Source of the DNA: a virus
Reading direction: 5' to 3' (one strand)
DNA: 64,000 nucleotides
IMG/VR virus record: IMGVR_UViG_3300009008_002419
Coordinates: 1-64,000 of that record
Part shown: one piece after another, positions 34,226 through 43,004 of the stretch
Layout: every line of letters starts with the position of its first letter
How positions within the stretch are numbered: position 1 is the stretch's first letter
Notes under the pieces: generated by a model
Databases searched by the model: none
Told to the model about the DNA's origin: nothing
Seen by the model: only the letters and a program-made list of their open reading frames with translations
Made by a program: the position numbers and the translations under genes

Positions 34226-34658
34226 TTAGTACACGTACCTCAGTAATGTGTTCCCACTCTCGGTTGTCTTCATCTCCGTCCCAATAGTAGAAAGCTAGGT
34301 TATTAAATTTTGGTGAATAGATGATGTAAATTCCTTTATATCCAGCTCCGTTATGATCTGTCATAGACGGGATTGGTAGATTATTTGGATGTGTATGAAA
34401 GATGCCTATAAAGTCTTTATCCGCTGATTTCTTCACTAATCTGGTGTCTTTAATGATTTGAAAGAATTCAGTCGGATCAGGCATATAATGAACAACAGCC
34501 ATATCACCAGGAGTGATATTAGTTGTTGGTGTAAACTCTTTAATCTCCCATTCATCGCCTTGTTGGCCAGTAAGCACTCCACAGACTTCTACTGTGGAGT
34601 GCTCATCGCCATAATCTGCAAGTTGCTGTAATAAAGAATTCTCTACAGCTACTTTCAT
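34215..34658 (-). CDS. JAMM/MPN+ metallopeptidase (deubiquitinase-like)
   Basis: 147 residues from an ATG at 34658, chosen over a TTG four codons upstream. The full JAMM motif is present: Glu24, then HTHP with His88 and His90, seven residues, Ser98, two residues and Asp101. JAMM proteins cut ubiquitin-like tails or remove them from targets. It overlaps the E1-like gene and lies one base after the ubiquitin-like stop. Its probable job is to process or recycle the neighbour's Gly-Gly tail. Confidence 0.8.
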   Translation of the reverse strand: MKVAVENSLLQQLADYGDEHSTVEVCGVLTGQQGDEWEIKEFTPTTNITPGDMAVVHYMPDPTEFFQIIKDTRLVKKSADKDFIGIFHTHPNNLPIPSMTDHNGAGYKGIYIIYSPKFNNLAFYYWDGDEDNREWEHITEVRVLNGE

Positions 34659-34659
34659 T

Positions 34660-34899
34660 CTAACCCCCAACGAGGGCGTTAGTTAATGTAAGATCTTCTG
34701 CTTCAATTAATTCGTCAACTGTTACATCCTGAGGATTTCTGTTGACGCCATCAATGTAAAGCCACTTATTCTGTTTGTCACACCGCTCGGTGATTTCTGC
34801 TAATGCTTGACCAGCAGGAACTTCAATTTCATCGTGACCCGCAGTTGATACTACATTTAACTGTACTTTAGTAAATCTTTTATCTTTGTCAATTGCCAT
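34660..34899 (-). CDS. Ubiquitin-like beta-grasp protein ending in Gly-Gly
   Basis: 79 residues: strand (VQLNVVS), turn, strand (DEIEVPAG), helix (ALAEITERCDKQ), strand (WLYIDG) and a closing strand running to ALVGG. The C-terminal Gly-Gly is fully exposed and needs no trimming. Length and layout fit ubiquitin-like proteins such as ThiS/MoaD and PRTRC protein C. AAGGA ribosome site. With JAMM and E1 genes it forms a compact conjugation or sulfur-carrier module. Confidence 0.7.
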   Translation of the reverse strand: MAIDKDKRFTKVQLNVVSTAGHDEIEVPAGQALAEITERCDKQNKWLYIDGVNRNPQDVTVDELIEAEDLTLTNALVGG

Positions 34900-34932
34900 T
34901 TAAATCCTTAATTATTAATAATTTGTATTACC

Positions 34933-37197
34933 TTATTTGTTCAAGGTATTAATTTGAGTTGCAACTTTTTCATCGTTATGGAGCGCGAAGATTCGGTTAA
35001 CGATCTTATCTTTGCCAACCTGCGCAGTGGATTTATCAACGATACAAATATAGCTACCGGTATTATAATCATAGACTCCACAACGGTTTGTATGGGCATC
35101 ATTGTTTTCAAGCTCTAAGAAATAGGTACCCTTTTTGCCGTCAATCTTATACCCTGTTCTCGTACTTCCACCAATCTGAGAAGTTTCAAGTTCAAGATTG
35201 AACATTTTAACAGTTTTGTTTAGAAGCTCTTCGCTCTTAGCGACTGCATTCTTAAAGGTTTCTGTAGCTTTTTCAATGATTCCTTTCATATCTTTGAGAT
35301 CAATGCCTTCAACAATATCTTCATTTAATAAGAGCTCAACCATATCAATTAAATTATTTTTATTTTCTATAGACAGAAAGCGATTAATAGCTTTAATAGT
35401 ATAGTTGTTTTTATTAATGACGACAGTGTTTTTCCCATCTTTCTTTTCCAGCAAGAATTTAATCTTTAGTTGTTTATTCTGGAGTTCATCAAAGATGGTT
35501 GCATCAACACCTAACTCGAGATATGAGTGTATTCGTAAAGAACACTTTTTTACTTCTTTTAAGAAGTAATCATAGTCTGTCTGATTTTGATAGCAGACAG
35601 CCCTTTCTAAACACTCTTGAACTTCACCTTTATTAATTCGGTGACCATTAATACGGTATGTAGTAACATAGTGTCCACGAGCATTTTGCTTTTCAACATG
35701 TTCAACCTTAAATTTAACAGAGCCTAATGTTCCCGCAATAGTACCATTGTGCTTGGCCATTATGTGAGAAATAAAGCCTGTCATAATATGATCAAAGTTA
35801 ACATGTTTAATATCACGAACTTCAGAAGCTCGTGTTAATAAATTTGAAAGCCACGTTTTTTCATTGCCCTCTGAAAAAGACAACTCTTCAGTTTCATATT
35901 TAACAGAGTCGGCAGTGATTACCATGTCGTTAAATTTGATTTCGCCTTTTTGTTCGGTCAAGTTTTTAAATAGTGTCTTTGCTTTTTTCTTAAGCTTCTC
36001 ACTAGCAACAGCTTCTTGCTTTTGTAGTGCCGCTTTTCTTAGCTCTCTATTTGTAATTCTATCAATAGAGTCATTATCGATTAGTACTACTTGTTCTTTT
36101 CTACCAAGTACAAATTCATTAAGTAAGTTGGCCGAGATTGTTTTGGGATCTTCGAGTTCAATGAACATCCCCACATTGTTTGCTAACTGACCCAAAGCAT
36201 TTGTACTAAATCTGTACATAAGTCTGCCTACGTCTAAATAGTCATAAAGATCAGGGTGATCTGCTTGAGTAAAAGAAGCTACTTTCCAGACCATTCCTGA
36301 AGTATCAGCATTATCATAACGCCTTGAGTAGGGATCTGATTCAAACGAGCCCGAAACAATAGTTCGTGTATTATCAAATTCTGCGACTAAGCCAATAACA
36401 GAATAAGTTGAGCTAGTTGCTATAATTTTAGCTACTGACGCATTCTCTACTTTTCCGCCATTAAGCTCTACTAAAGTTGTTTTACATTCAGGATGAAGTA
36501 ACTCAATAAAAGTTTTATACAACTCTAAGTGTGATGTTGTTTTTTCACTTGTTGGGTATAGTTGGAATGCTTTAGTATCAAAAAAGAAATTTTTATTATC
36601 AGTTATGTATTTTTTAAGCTTATCTAATAATCCATCTGATGTATTTGCAGTTGCTTCTAAGGGCGGAACTAGATTTAGAAAAGTTAGCCCCCCACTGTAA
36701 GTTTTCCCACTTACAAAAACCTGACTAAGCGTTTTTAACTCATTTAAGAATGTTTCAGTAAATTTTTTAAAGTTAATCTTTATTAATACTGAGTTTACTT
36801 GTACATCTTTATCGTTAGATTTCCCAATATGAAAGGTATCTAAAAATTGATTGATTGTGGGAGAATGTCCTTTAGCCCTTACATTATTTGCAAAGAAATA
36901 GTGGCCTTCACCTTCTGCAATATGTTTATCTAAAAACGTTTTATTTTCTGGAGATATACCTTCAAGAGCTACACCAAAAAAGTTGGTCGCTCCTTGATGA
37001 TATCTGTTATATAAAGGATTTATAACTAACAATAGTTTTGGTGATCTGTATAAATATACAAATCCTTGGTAGCCAAGTCGTTGGCCCGCTTTTGTAACAC
37101 GCTCTTTGATTTTAGGTAATTGTTTAATGATTTCATCAGACAATCCAAAATCATAGATAGCGTTAAATGCTTCTAGGTTTTTTTCAGAGATATTCAT
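34933..37197 (-). CDS. Large hypothetical protein upstream of the ubiquitin-like trio
   Basis: 754 residues, Lys/Asn-rich, soluble, mixed helix and strand, with no domain recognised. It shares the operon with the ubiquitin-like, JAMM and E1-like genes (33-base gap), so it may be the partner or target of that module, or a virion protein. No Walker, nuclease or peptidase motif seen. Confidence 0.5.
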   Translation of the reverse strand: MNISEKNLEAFNAIYDFGLSDEIIKQLPKIKERVTKAGQRLGYQGFVYLYRSPKLLLVINPLYNRYHQGATNFFGVALEGISPENKTFLDKHIAEGEGHYFFANNVRAKGHSPTINQFLDTFHIGKSNDKDVQVNSVLIKINFKKFTETFLNELKTLSQVFVSGKTYSGGLTFLNLVPPLEATANTSDGLLDKLKKYITDNKNFFFDTKAFQLYPTSEKTTSHLELYKTFIELLHPECKTTLVELNGGKVENASVAKIIATSSTYSVIGLVAEFDNTRTIVSGSFESDPYSRRYDNADTSGMVWKVASFTQADHPDLYDYLDVGRLMYRFSTNALGQLANNVGMFIELEDPKTISANLLNEFVLGRKEQVVLIDNDSIDRITNRELRKAALQKQEAVASEKLKKKAKTLFKNLTEQKGEIKFNDMVITADSVKYETEELSFSEGNEKTWLSNLLTRASEVRDIKHVNFDHIMTGFISHIMAKHNGTIAGTLGSVKFKVEHVEKQNARGHYVTTYRINGHRINKGEVQECLERAVCYQNQTDYDYFLKEVKKCSLRIHSYLELGVDATIFDELQNKQLKIKFLLEKKDGKNTVVINKNNYTIKAINRFLSIENKNNLIDMVELLLNEDIVEGIDLKDMKGIIEKATETFKNAVAKSEELLNKTVKMFNLELETSQIGGSTRTGYKIDGKKGTYFLELENNDAHTNRCGVYDYNTGSYICIVDKSTAQVGKDKIVNRIFALHNDEKVATQINTLNK

Positions 37198-37581
37198 TTA
37201 CGTTGAATCCTTTTCTTTAATAGTAGGTCGGCTTGTATTAAAGAAAGGTACGACGTTTTCAGTAAATTTATCACGCTGTGTGTTCAGACATGCTGTAACT
37301 AGATCTTGGATTACATGCACTAATTCAGGTCCTGAATAGTCTTTCGTAACTTTTTGCGCGATTTCCAATGCACTTTCTTCGATATGATCTTGCAAATTCC
37401 AATCACAGAATAAAGCAGGTTTAACTTTATTTGTGGTTTGCATATCTTTTTTGTTAAGTCGTGTGGTAAAGGTTGTCTTTCCACATCGCTTACACGTTGG
37501 GCGGTGGTCTTTAACTTGTGTATTCATAAAGTGCAAATAACCGCAATTAGTACATTTAATAAAACGTGTTCCAGTCTTCAT
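37198..37581 (-). CDS. Zinc-ribbon protein
   Basis: 127 residues from the ATG at 37581, which follows AGGAAC; a longer upstream reading through the terminator is rejected. Cys-x2-Cys at 10-13 and again near 30-33 (CKRCGK) form a zinc ribbon; the rest is helical with many Thr and Lys. It may be a small transcription or DNA-binding regulator. The stop is directly before the 754-residue gene. Confidence 0.6.
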   Translation of the reverse strand: MKTGTRFIKCTNCGYLHFMNTQVKDHRPTCKRCGKTTFTTRLNKKDMQTTNKVKPALFCDWNLQDHIEESALEIAQKVTKDYSGPELVHVIQDLVTACLNTQRDKFTENVVPFFNTSRPTIKEKDST

Positions 37582-37618
37582 TTTGTTCCTAATAAATAAT
37601 ATTATTTTAAAATAAAAT

Positions 37619-37660
37619 AAACCCAACACAAGCCTGAAGAGGGACACCTGTGTTGGGTTT
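37619..37660 (-). terminator. Bidirectional hairpin after ribonucleotide reductase
   Basis: AAACCCAACACA pairs perfectly with TGTGTTGGGTTT (12 bp, 18-base loop). T-rich tracts follow on both strands. Confidence 0.85.
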
Positions 37661-37686
37661 TATTTTGAGACGATTTGTCTTCTATG

Positions 37687-37696
37687 TTCTTATACC
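37687..37696 (-). promoter_or_regulatory. GGTATAAGAA motif, minus-strand site 4
   Basis: GGTATAAGAA directly after the ribonucleotide reductase stop codon, about 30 bases before the terminator hairpin. Confidence 0.4.
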
Positions 37697-37706
37697 AAAA
37701 TTTTAA

Positions 37707-40700
37707 TTATTCTATTGTGCAGGTATCTCCATCACAATACTTTTCACCTTCTGCTTCTGAGCTTATATTAGTAAAATCTATTGGTTTTACCTTTTTAACT
37801 ACTTCGTTATAAGCTTCTTCTGAAATTGCCTCATAGGGTGCTTGCTCATAGCCATGCTCTGCTAAAGGTAGAAATGATACACTTTTCAAACGATCTTCAT
37901 ATAACTCTAAAGCGTTCTGTATATCGTTGGCTTCATTTTCTTTAAATGTAACAGTAACGCTTACTGAATTATCAGACCAGTATTGCTGGTATTTAGCGGC
38001 ATTTTCTAGTTGTTCCCATATTGATACATCATATTTAGATTTTTCAAAATACTTTTCTTTAACAGGAAATTCCACCACTTTTGTTGATCTTCCCGAGTCA
38101 TAGACATCATTCTCAACTTTGTACCCTGCTTTTTCTATTGCTGGAAGTAAAGGATCATTTACAGAAAAGCGGATGCGTCTTATATAAAATTCGGCTTCAG
38201 GATAATGAATTCCTGGGGTAGCTTGTGGCAACAAGCTCACGGAACCACTAGGTTTAACTGTAGTTGTTTTAATACTCTTAGGAATTGCTAACCAGTCAGA
38301 GAATTTCTTATCTAATTCTTGAATATAATTATAACCGTCGTTAGCCCATTGCAACATCGTTCGTCTACCGTGTTTATTGAAAGATTGAATAATACCACTT
38401 TGGCTTAATCCAATACGTCTGTTTTTAAGCATTCTAGCGTTTGTTTCTGGCCAATGGGTGTTTACTAAGGTAACACTCTTTCCGTACAGATATGCGAGTT
38501 TCAGGGTGTGTTTAAAGTCAGCATACGTATCATGTCTATGTGGGAAGGTTTCAACTAAATTGCAAAGTTCGCGATCTTCAAGGGTCTGTTCTCCACAATT
38601 CAAGTTATTGAAATATAACCACTTACGCTTATTATTTCTAGTTTTACCTTCAAAACCACCAATAAAAAAATTATGGAATTCATCTACAGTTCCATTGTAC
38701 ACAACGTCATTACCAACCAATTCGACAGAAACCACTCTGTGATTAAATGTTTCTGCTGCTTCTCTCAAAGATTTCCAGGAAGTAAATGGACTGCTCTTTC
38801 GACTAATTTCTGCACTAACTCCAAATTTTTTACAGGCAGTCTGCCATTCACTTTTTTGTGGAATACGCTTTAGATTAAACTTTAATTCTGTAAATATTTT
38901 AAGCTGTTTTAACCTAAGCTTTTCTCGTTTTTTGTCGTATGTGACTTTCATACCTTTTTTGCGATGTTCAATATGCTGTAAATTTATATTGCTTTGTTTT
39001 ATACTACAAAATTGGCACTGACTTTGCTCTCTTCGTTTGTACTCTAATATTAATCTTTTACTGCATTTTTCACAATTTTTAATGATCTTTACGTGACCAT
39101 CTATGATCTTGCAATTATATCCTTCATTAATCCATTTTTTGTAAGTTCGTACAGTACGTGGATCTAGGTTTGACATGTCTTCAAAATTACATTTTACTGC
39201 AGCCCATTTAGATAGTCCAAGAACTCCTCCTAAATGATCATTCCGCCATTTAGAAAATTGCTCAGGCAGATTGTTGGATTTTGCATATTCTTTCCACTCG
39301 TTGTTAGAAAATCGCCTCTCAATTTTTTTAGTAAGTTTTAATGCGTGCTGTTGTAACTCTTCATTAGTAACACCTGAGTAATTAGAGTTCTTTTCCCCAC
39401 TGCTATTGACAGAGTGCTTTTCTTTGTACCTTGCCCATTTCTCTTCAGACCATTCTGTTTGCGCTCGACGCATAGGATTACTATTTCCTTGCATTGCAAT
39501 TCCGTGTAATTTGTCATGATCTTTTTTTGTCATAATTTCAAGATTTAAAGGTCTATTATCTTCTGTATTAAAATTCTTATGATGAACAACGCACCCTTTT
39601 TTTATTTTAGTATTACTATAGAATTCTGCTATTAGCCTGTGTTCACAATTACTTACAACTCCAGGAGTATTTAACCAAAAATAATTTGCGTTAGGATTAT
39701 TTATTGGTGCTGCGACTTTAGTAGTAACCTTTAAACTATCTCCAACTTTAAGGTTCCTAGTTTCAATATAGTTTCCATCAGTGGTTAAGAACTTATGATT
39801 CTCTGTTACCTTAAGTGTGTTTCCATCATCCAAAGTTATTTTGTAAATAGGTTCGTTTTCTCCAGTAATTCGTGGATTACGCATAGTGCGTATGACTATT
39901 TTTCCTTTGGCATCAAAACAAAATACAGGAACATCTTTACCTTCTTCAGTCAATGTTTTAATTGATACATTACCTCTTCCATCAGCGGTATAAACTAAAG
40001 TATCTCCCGTAATACAAGGGTTTACACCCATACAATAACTGTCATCGTTTAGTTCTCCCATACGTCCATACTTACGAGCATTTTCTAACCACACATACCC
40101 AGGCTCACCTTGTTTAATAGTGTTAGCAACACATTGAGAATAATCCATTCCTACAGTCGCTGAAACAGAGTTATTTGAAGCATATCTATTAAATAAAAGT
40201 TTTTCTTGATCATGTTTTAATTCTAAATATTCGGTATCTAATGGATCACCAAGTGCTAATGAAGCTGAACGTCGTATGTTTCCAGCAATTACACATTTTG
40301 AAATATAAGTTTCAATATCAACAATATCACTCGAAGTTAAAAGTTCGTCTATACGTGAATTGAGTAATGTTTTGATATTTTGATGTAAATCTATTAAAGG
40401 TTGTGGACCACTTGCAGTTCCCCCAAAACCTTTAATAGGTTCTCCGAACGGTCTAATTTTTGAATAGTCAAATTTAGGTATTGACGTTCCTGTAAAATAA
40501 CCATTTAACACTAATCCTACTGACTCTACCCAACCTTCTCTGGAATCTGGAATTTCAAATACTAATCCATTCGTTTCTTTCGGCTCTTTTATTTTTAATT
40601 TATTTGCTCCTAAGGTATCAAACCCTACACCAACTCCTAACATTAAAGCATCGGTTATAAATTCAAAAATTTCACTGCCTCGTTCATTAATCTGTTCTGT

Positions 40701-41084
40701 AGAAGCAAATGCACAATTTAGAAGTCCAGCCCCAGAACGTCCAGTTACATAATCTGTGCCCATCATCCAAAGATTTCTTCCACTTGGAAGAAATTTAAAA
40801 TTCCAGATAGCATCGTACATTGCTTGGGCTGTTCGTTGTGACCTTGGATTATCCCAACGTAACCCATTTTTTGCTACATGTTCTTTTTGAATATTGAATA
40901 CGCCCTCGACTACACGTTTTACTGTTTCCCAGAACTCTTCTGTGGTACCATCTTCTTTACGTCTTGCGTAAGTTCGTTTATAAACTATATAACCAAGCGG
41001 ACCCCATTCAGGTTGCTTATTTTTATAGTTTTCAAGAAACTGATCAGACAGGTAAAATCGTCTATGTGTTGTCGGTTGAACCAA
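37707..41084 (-). CDS. nrdJ: Class II (B12-dependent) ribonucleotide reductase with an intein
   Basis: 1125 residues before splicing, about 652 after. It resembles monomeric Lactobacillus-type ribonucleoside-triphosphate reductase: FLPSGRNLW near residue 100, LLNCAFAS at about 122 with a substrate-site Cys, GNIRRSASL, TTTVKPSGSVSLL, and a C-terminal CDGDTC redox pair. It makes deoxynucleotides using adenosylcobalamin. The catalytic NPCGE motif is interrupted by the intein (residues 357-829), so the enzyme is inactive until spliced. The TTG start overlaps the dUTPase stop region. Confidence 0.9.
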   Translation of the reverse strand: MVQPTTHRRFYLSDQFLENYKNKQPEWGPLGYIVYKRTYARRKEDGTTEEFWETVKRVVEGVFNIQKEHVAKNGLRWDNPRSQRTAQAMYDAIWNFKFLPSGRNLWMMGTDYVTGRSGAGLLNCAFASTEQINERGSEIFEFITDALMLGVGVGFDTLGANKLKIKEPKETNGLVFEIPDSREGWVESVGLVLNGYFTGTSIPKFDYSKIRPFGEPIKGFGGTASGPQPLIDLHQNIKTLLNSRIDELLTSSDIVDIETYISKCVIAGNIRRSASLALGDPLDTEYLELKHDQEKLLFNRYASNNSVSATVGMDYSQCVANTIKQGEPGYVWLENARKYGRMGELNDDSYCMGVNPCITGDTLVYTADGRGNVSIKTLTEEGKDVPVFCFDAKGKIVIRTMRNPRITGENEPIYKITLDDGNTLKVTENHKFLTTDGNYIETRNLKVGDSLKVTTKVAAPINNPNANYFWLNTPGVVSNCEHRLIAEFYSNTKIKKGCVVHHKNFNTEDNRPLNLEIMTKKDHDKLHGIAMQGNSNPMRRAQTEWSEEKWARYKEKHSVNSSGEKNSNYSGVTNEELQQHALKLTKKIERRFSNNEWKEYAKSNNLPEQFSKWRNDHLGGVLGLSKWAAVKCNFEDMSNLDPRTVRTYKKWINEGYNCKIIDGHVKIIKNCEKCSKRLILEYKRREQSQCQFCSIKQSNINLQHIEHRKKGMKVTYDKKREKLRLKQLKIFTELKFNLKRIPQKSEWQTACKKFGVSAEISRKSSPFTSWKSLREAAETFNHRVVSVELVGNDVVYNGTVDEFHNFFIGGFEGKTRNNKRKWLYFNNLNCGEQTLEDRELCNLVETFPHRHDTYADFKHTLKLAYLYGKSVTLVNTHWPETNARMLKNRRIGLSQSGIIQSFNKHGRRTMLQWANDGYNYIQELDKKFSDWLAIPKSIKTTTVKPSGSVSLLPQATPGIHYPEAEFYIRRIRFSVNDPLLPAIEKAGYKVENDVYDSGRSTKVVEFPVKEKYFEKSKYDVSIWEQLENAAKYQQYWSDNSVSVTVTFKENEANDIQNALELYEDRLKSVSFLPLAEHGYEQAPYEAISEEAYNEVVKKVKPIDFTNISSEAEGEKYCDGDTCTIE
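38598..40016 (-). mobile_element. Intein with HNH endonuclease in the reductase active site
   Basis: 473 residues. It starts CITGDT (block A Cys, the splicing nucleophile), continues with block B GNTLKVTENHKFLTTDG, then an HNH endonuclease: VHHKNFNTEDNRPLNLE. Block F is VVYNGTVDEFHNFFIGG. The end reads LN, then Cys of CGEQ. The final Asn and +1 Cys are present but the usual penultimate His is Leu. Insertion falls exactly before the catalytic Cys. Confidence 0.9.
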
Positions 41085-41502
41085 ATCCTTGTGCCTCTCT
41101 TTCAGATTTCTTTAAATTTGATACTCGTAAGAGATCAAATTCAGGAACAGGTAAAATAACCATCTGCGCTATCTTATCTCCCTTTTTAATGTCAATTGGA
41201 TAATTACTGGTATTTGACATGATAATCATAATTTCACCACGATAGCCTGCATCAATAACACCTGCTTTTACAATAAGCTCGTTTCTGGAAGCTACTCCAC
41301 TTCTATCGAAAATTTTTCCAAAGTAACCCACAGGAATTTCAAAGGCGACATCTGTGTGAACTTGGCGTCTAGTTCTTCCAGGAATTTTAACATCGCGGGA
41401 AACGTACAGGTCAATTCCCGCGTCTCCATCGTATGCGCGAGTAGGTTCGGTGGCTGTCTTTTTATCCAGTAATTTATATTTTACTTGTAATTTTTCTGGC
41501 AT
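41062..41502 (-). CDS. dut: dUTP pyrophosphatase
   Basis: 146 residues with all five dUTPase motifs: DGDAGIDLY (about 25), FDRSGVASR (about 66), GVIDAGYRGE (about 80), GDKIAQMVI (about 108) and the C-terminal arm GFGST. Hydrolyses dUTP to dUMP, keeping uracil out of DNA and feeding dTMP synthesis. It overlaps the reductase start, so nucleotide genes are co-transcribed. Confidence 0.95.
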   Translation of the reverse strand: MPEKLQVKYKLLDKKTATEPTRAYDGDAGIDLYVSRDVKIPGRTRRQVHTDVAFEIPVGYFGKIFDRSGVASRNELIVKAGVIDAGYRGEIMIIMSNTSNYPIDIKKGDKIAQMVILPVPEFDLLRVSNLKKSEREAQGFGSTDNT

Positions 41503-41756
41503 TATTTATTCATTATGGTTGTAAGTACAATAGTATTAATAGGTATGTATGTTGGGAACATGACATTTATTGCTTCTAACTGGTCTGCATAGTCTTCACC
41601 GTATGCTTTAATCTCGTCGTCAGTTAATGGTAACAGCTCTAAAATGTGTTCAGTTATTCCTTCGCCAACTTTACCAGCTAAAGTAAAATTGAGCTCAGGT
41701 CCGCTATCAGTAAATACCTGGATTTTATAGCCAGGCTTAATTTCAGGAATTATCAT
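41502..41756 (-). CDS. Small hypothetical protein
   Basis: 84 residues, starting 14 bases inside recU and ending at the dut start. Acidic, strand-helix composition; no family recognised. The tight overlaps indicate co-translation. Confidence 0.5.
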   Translation of the reverse strand: MIIPEIKPGYKIQVFTDSGPELNFTLAGKVGEGITEHILELLPLTDDEIKAYGEDYADQLEAINVMFPTYIPINTIVLTTIMNK

Positions 41757-42207
41757 CTATTATTTTCTCCATATAATTATCAATATCCACAAGCCATTCT
41801 TTTTTAAATTCACTTAATGGTATTGATTTTCGTGTTTCTTCAAACATGTATCGATGTACAAGTGAAATAGGTGTTATAAATGCTTTGTTTTCATAGACTT
41901 TTTTAAAATGTATTAGGAAGAAAGCAATACCACCAAGATCTTCTACTAATTCAAGATAATGTAGTTGATGTTGGTGGATATTTTTTAAAGGAAACGAAGT
42001 TTTATTTTGGGTCTCTTTTGCATCATATGCGACAAATTTTCCGCCTGCAATTAAACCCGTAAAATCTACGGTTGACGAGCTAGCTATGAGCCCTTTCTTT
42101 GTTAATATTATAGGCGTTGCTACCTTAAGAATCAAGGCTTTTTTATCTTTTCTGTAAGAAAAATTTGCTTTATTAGCGCGCTTTTCGAGTTCGTTTCCGC
42201 CGGGCAT
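41743..42207 (-). CDS. recU: RecU-type Holliday junction resolvase
   Basis: 154 residues matching RecU throughout: GNELEKRANKAN at the start, STVDFTGL with the catalytic Asp, AYDAKETQNKTSFPL, HQLHYLE and GGIAFFLIHF. RecU cuts four-way junctions and is the resolvase of Bacillota. It would resolve branches in replicating phage DNA before packaging. It supports a Bacillota host. Confidence 0.9.
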   Translation of the reverse strand: MPGGNELEKRANKANFSYRKDKKALILKVATPIILTKKGLIASSSTVDFTGLIAGGKFVAYDAKETQNKTSFPLKNIHQHQLHYLELVEDLGGIAFFLIHFKKVYENKAFITPISLVHRYMFEETRKSIPLSEFKKEWLVDIDNYMEKIIDDNS

Positions 42208-42209
42208 AA

Positions 42210-43004
42210 TTATTTCAAATCAAGTAATAGGGTTTCAATTTCATTAAATACTCGTTTAACGGGCGGTTGCCAGTCATGGTCGCCTACAAATACTACAGGT
42301 GTGTTTAAGGGATTCCAGACTTTCTCGTACCGAGCTTTATTATCAATCGCCCATCCATGCTGTTGAGCCCATACAATATGAGGTATGCCACATAAGCTGC
42401 CAAGATGCATAGGTCCACTTGACGGTCCAATAAGTAGACTACTACTAGCAAGGATATTAGTTAATTCTTCTAAGGCTAAACCACGAAGATCTGTAGTTCT
42501 CCTCATGTGTAAAGATGCATTTGGGGAACCTATACATCCAATACTTAGCTCTTGCCCATAATGATCTTTGAGTTGATTAATTAAATTTTCCCAATTTTCT
42601 TTAGGCCAGTTTCTAACATCTGTTTGGTGTTTACTCGTTGATCTTGCATGGATTAGAAGGTCGTAGTGAAGTTCGTTTGAGAGGTGACCATAGTTAACAA
42701 ATTCATGTTTTTGTGTCCTATATGAATCTGGAGAAATCCACAGGTCTCTTTTACCTATAAATTTCTTATGAATATTATCATATTCATAACCATGTAGTCT
42801 ATGCATATCAGTTTGTGTTTGCTCAGGATCGTTAGGAATAAACTGAGTCATAAAATCCTGATAAAGAACTTCATGACCACTGTGACTAGAAATAATAATT
42901 TCATCATAATATTTTTGTCTGGCCATATGTCTCACATAACCCTGAAATCCAAATAATTCCCACCCAAATTCTCCTATCCAGGGACCTGCAAAAAGTTTAG
43001 CCAC
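42210..43004 (-). CDS. Glycosyltransferase family 9-like protein
   Basis: 264 residues from a GTG in a TAGTG overlap with the aminotransferase stop. The C-terminal half has RNWPKENWENLI, ADDP-like LLIGPSSGPMHLGSLCGIPHIVWAQ, as in heptosyltransferase/GT9 folds. Probably transfers the sugar made by the cluster. Acceptor unknown. Confidence 0.6.
   Translation of the reverse strand: MAKLFAGPWIGEFGWELFGFQGYVRHMARQKYYDEIIISSHSGHEVLYQDFMTQFIPNDPEQTQTDMHRLHGYEYDNIHKKFIGKRDLWISPDSYRTQKHEFVNYGHLSNELHYDLLIHARSTSKHQTDVRNWPKENWENLINQLKDHYGQELSIGCIGSPNASLHMRRTTDLRGLALEELTNILASSSLLIGPSSGPMHLGSLCGIPHIVWAQQHGWAIDNKARYEKVWNPLNTPVVFVGDHDWQPPVKRVFNEIETLLLDLK

Noticed and set aside
37582-37647. Longer N-terminus for the zinc-ribbon protein
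   Set aside because: It would be read through the terminator hairpin, has no ribosome site and adds an unlikely hydrophobic segment.
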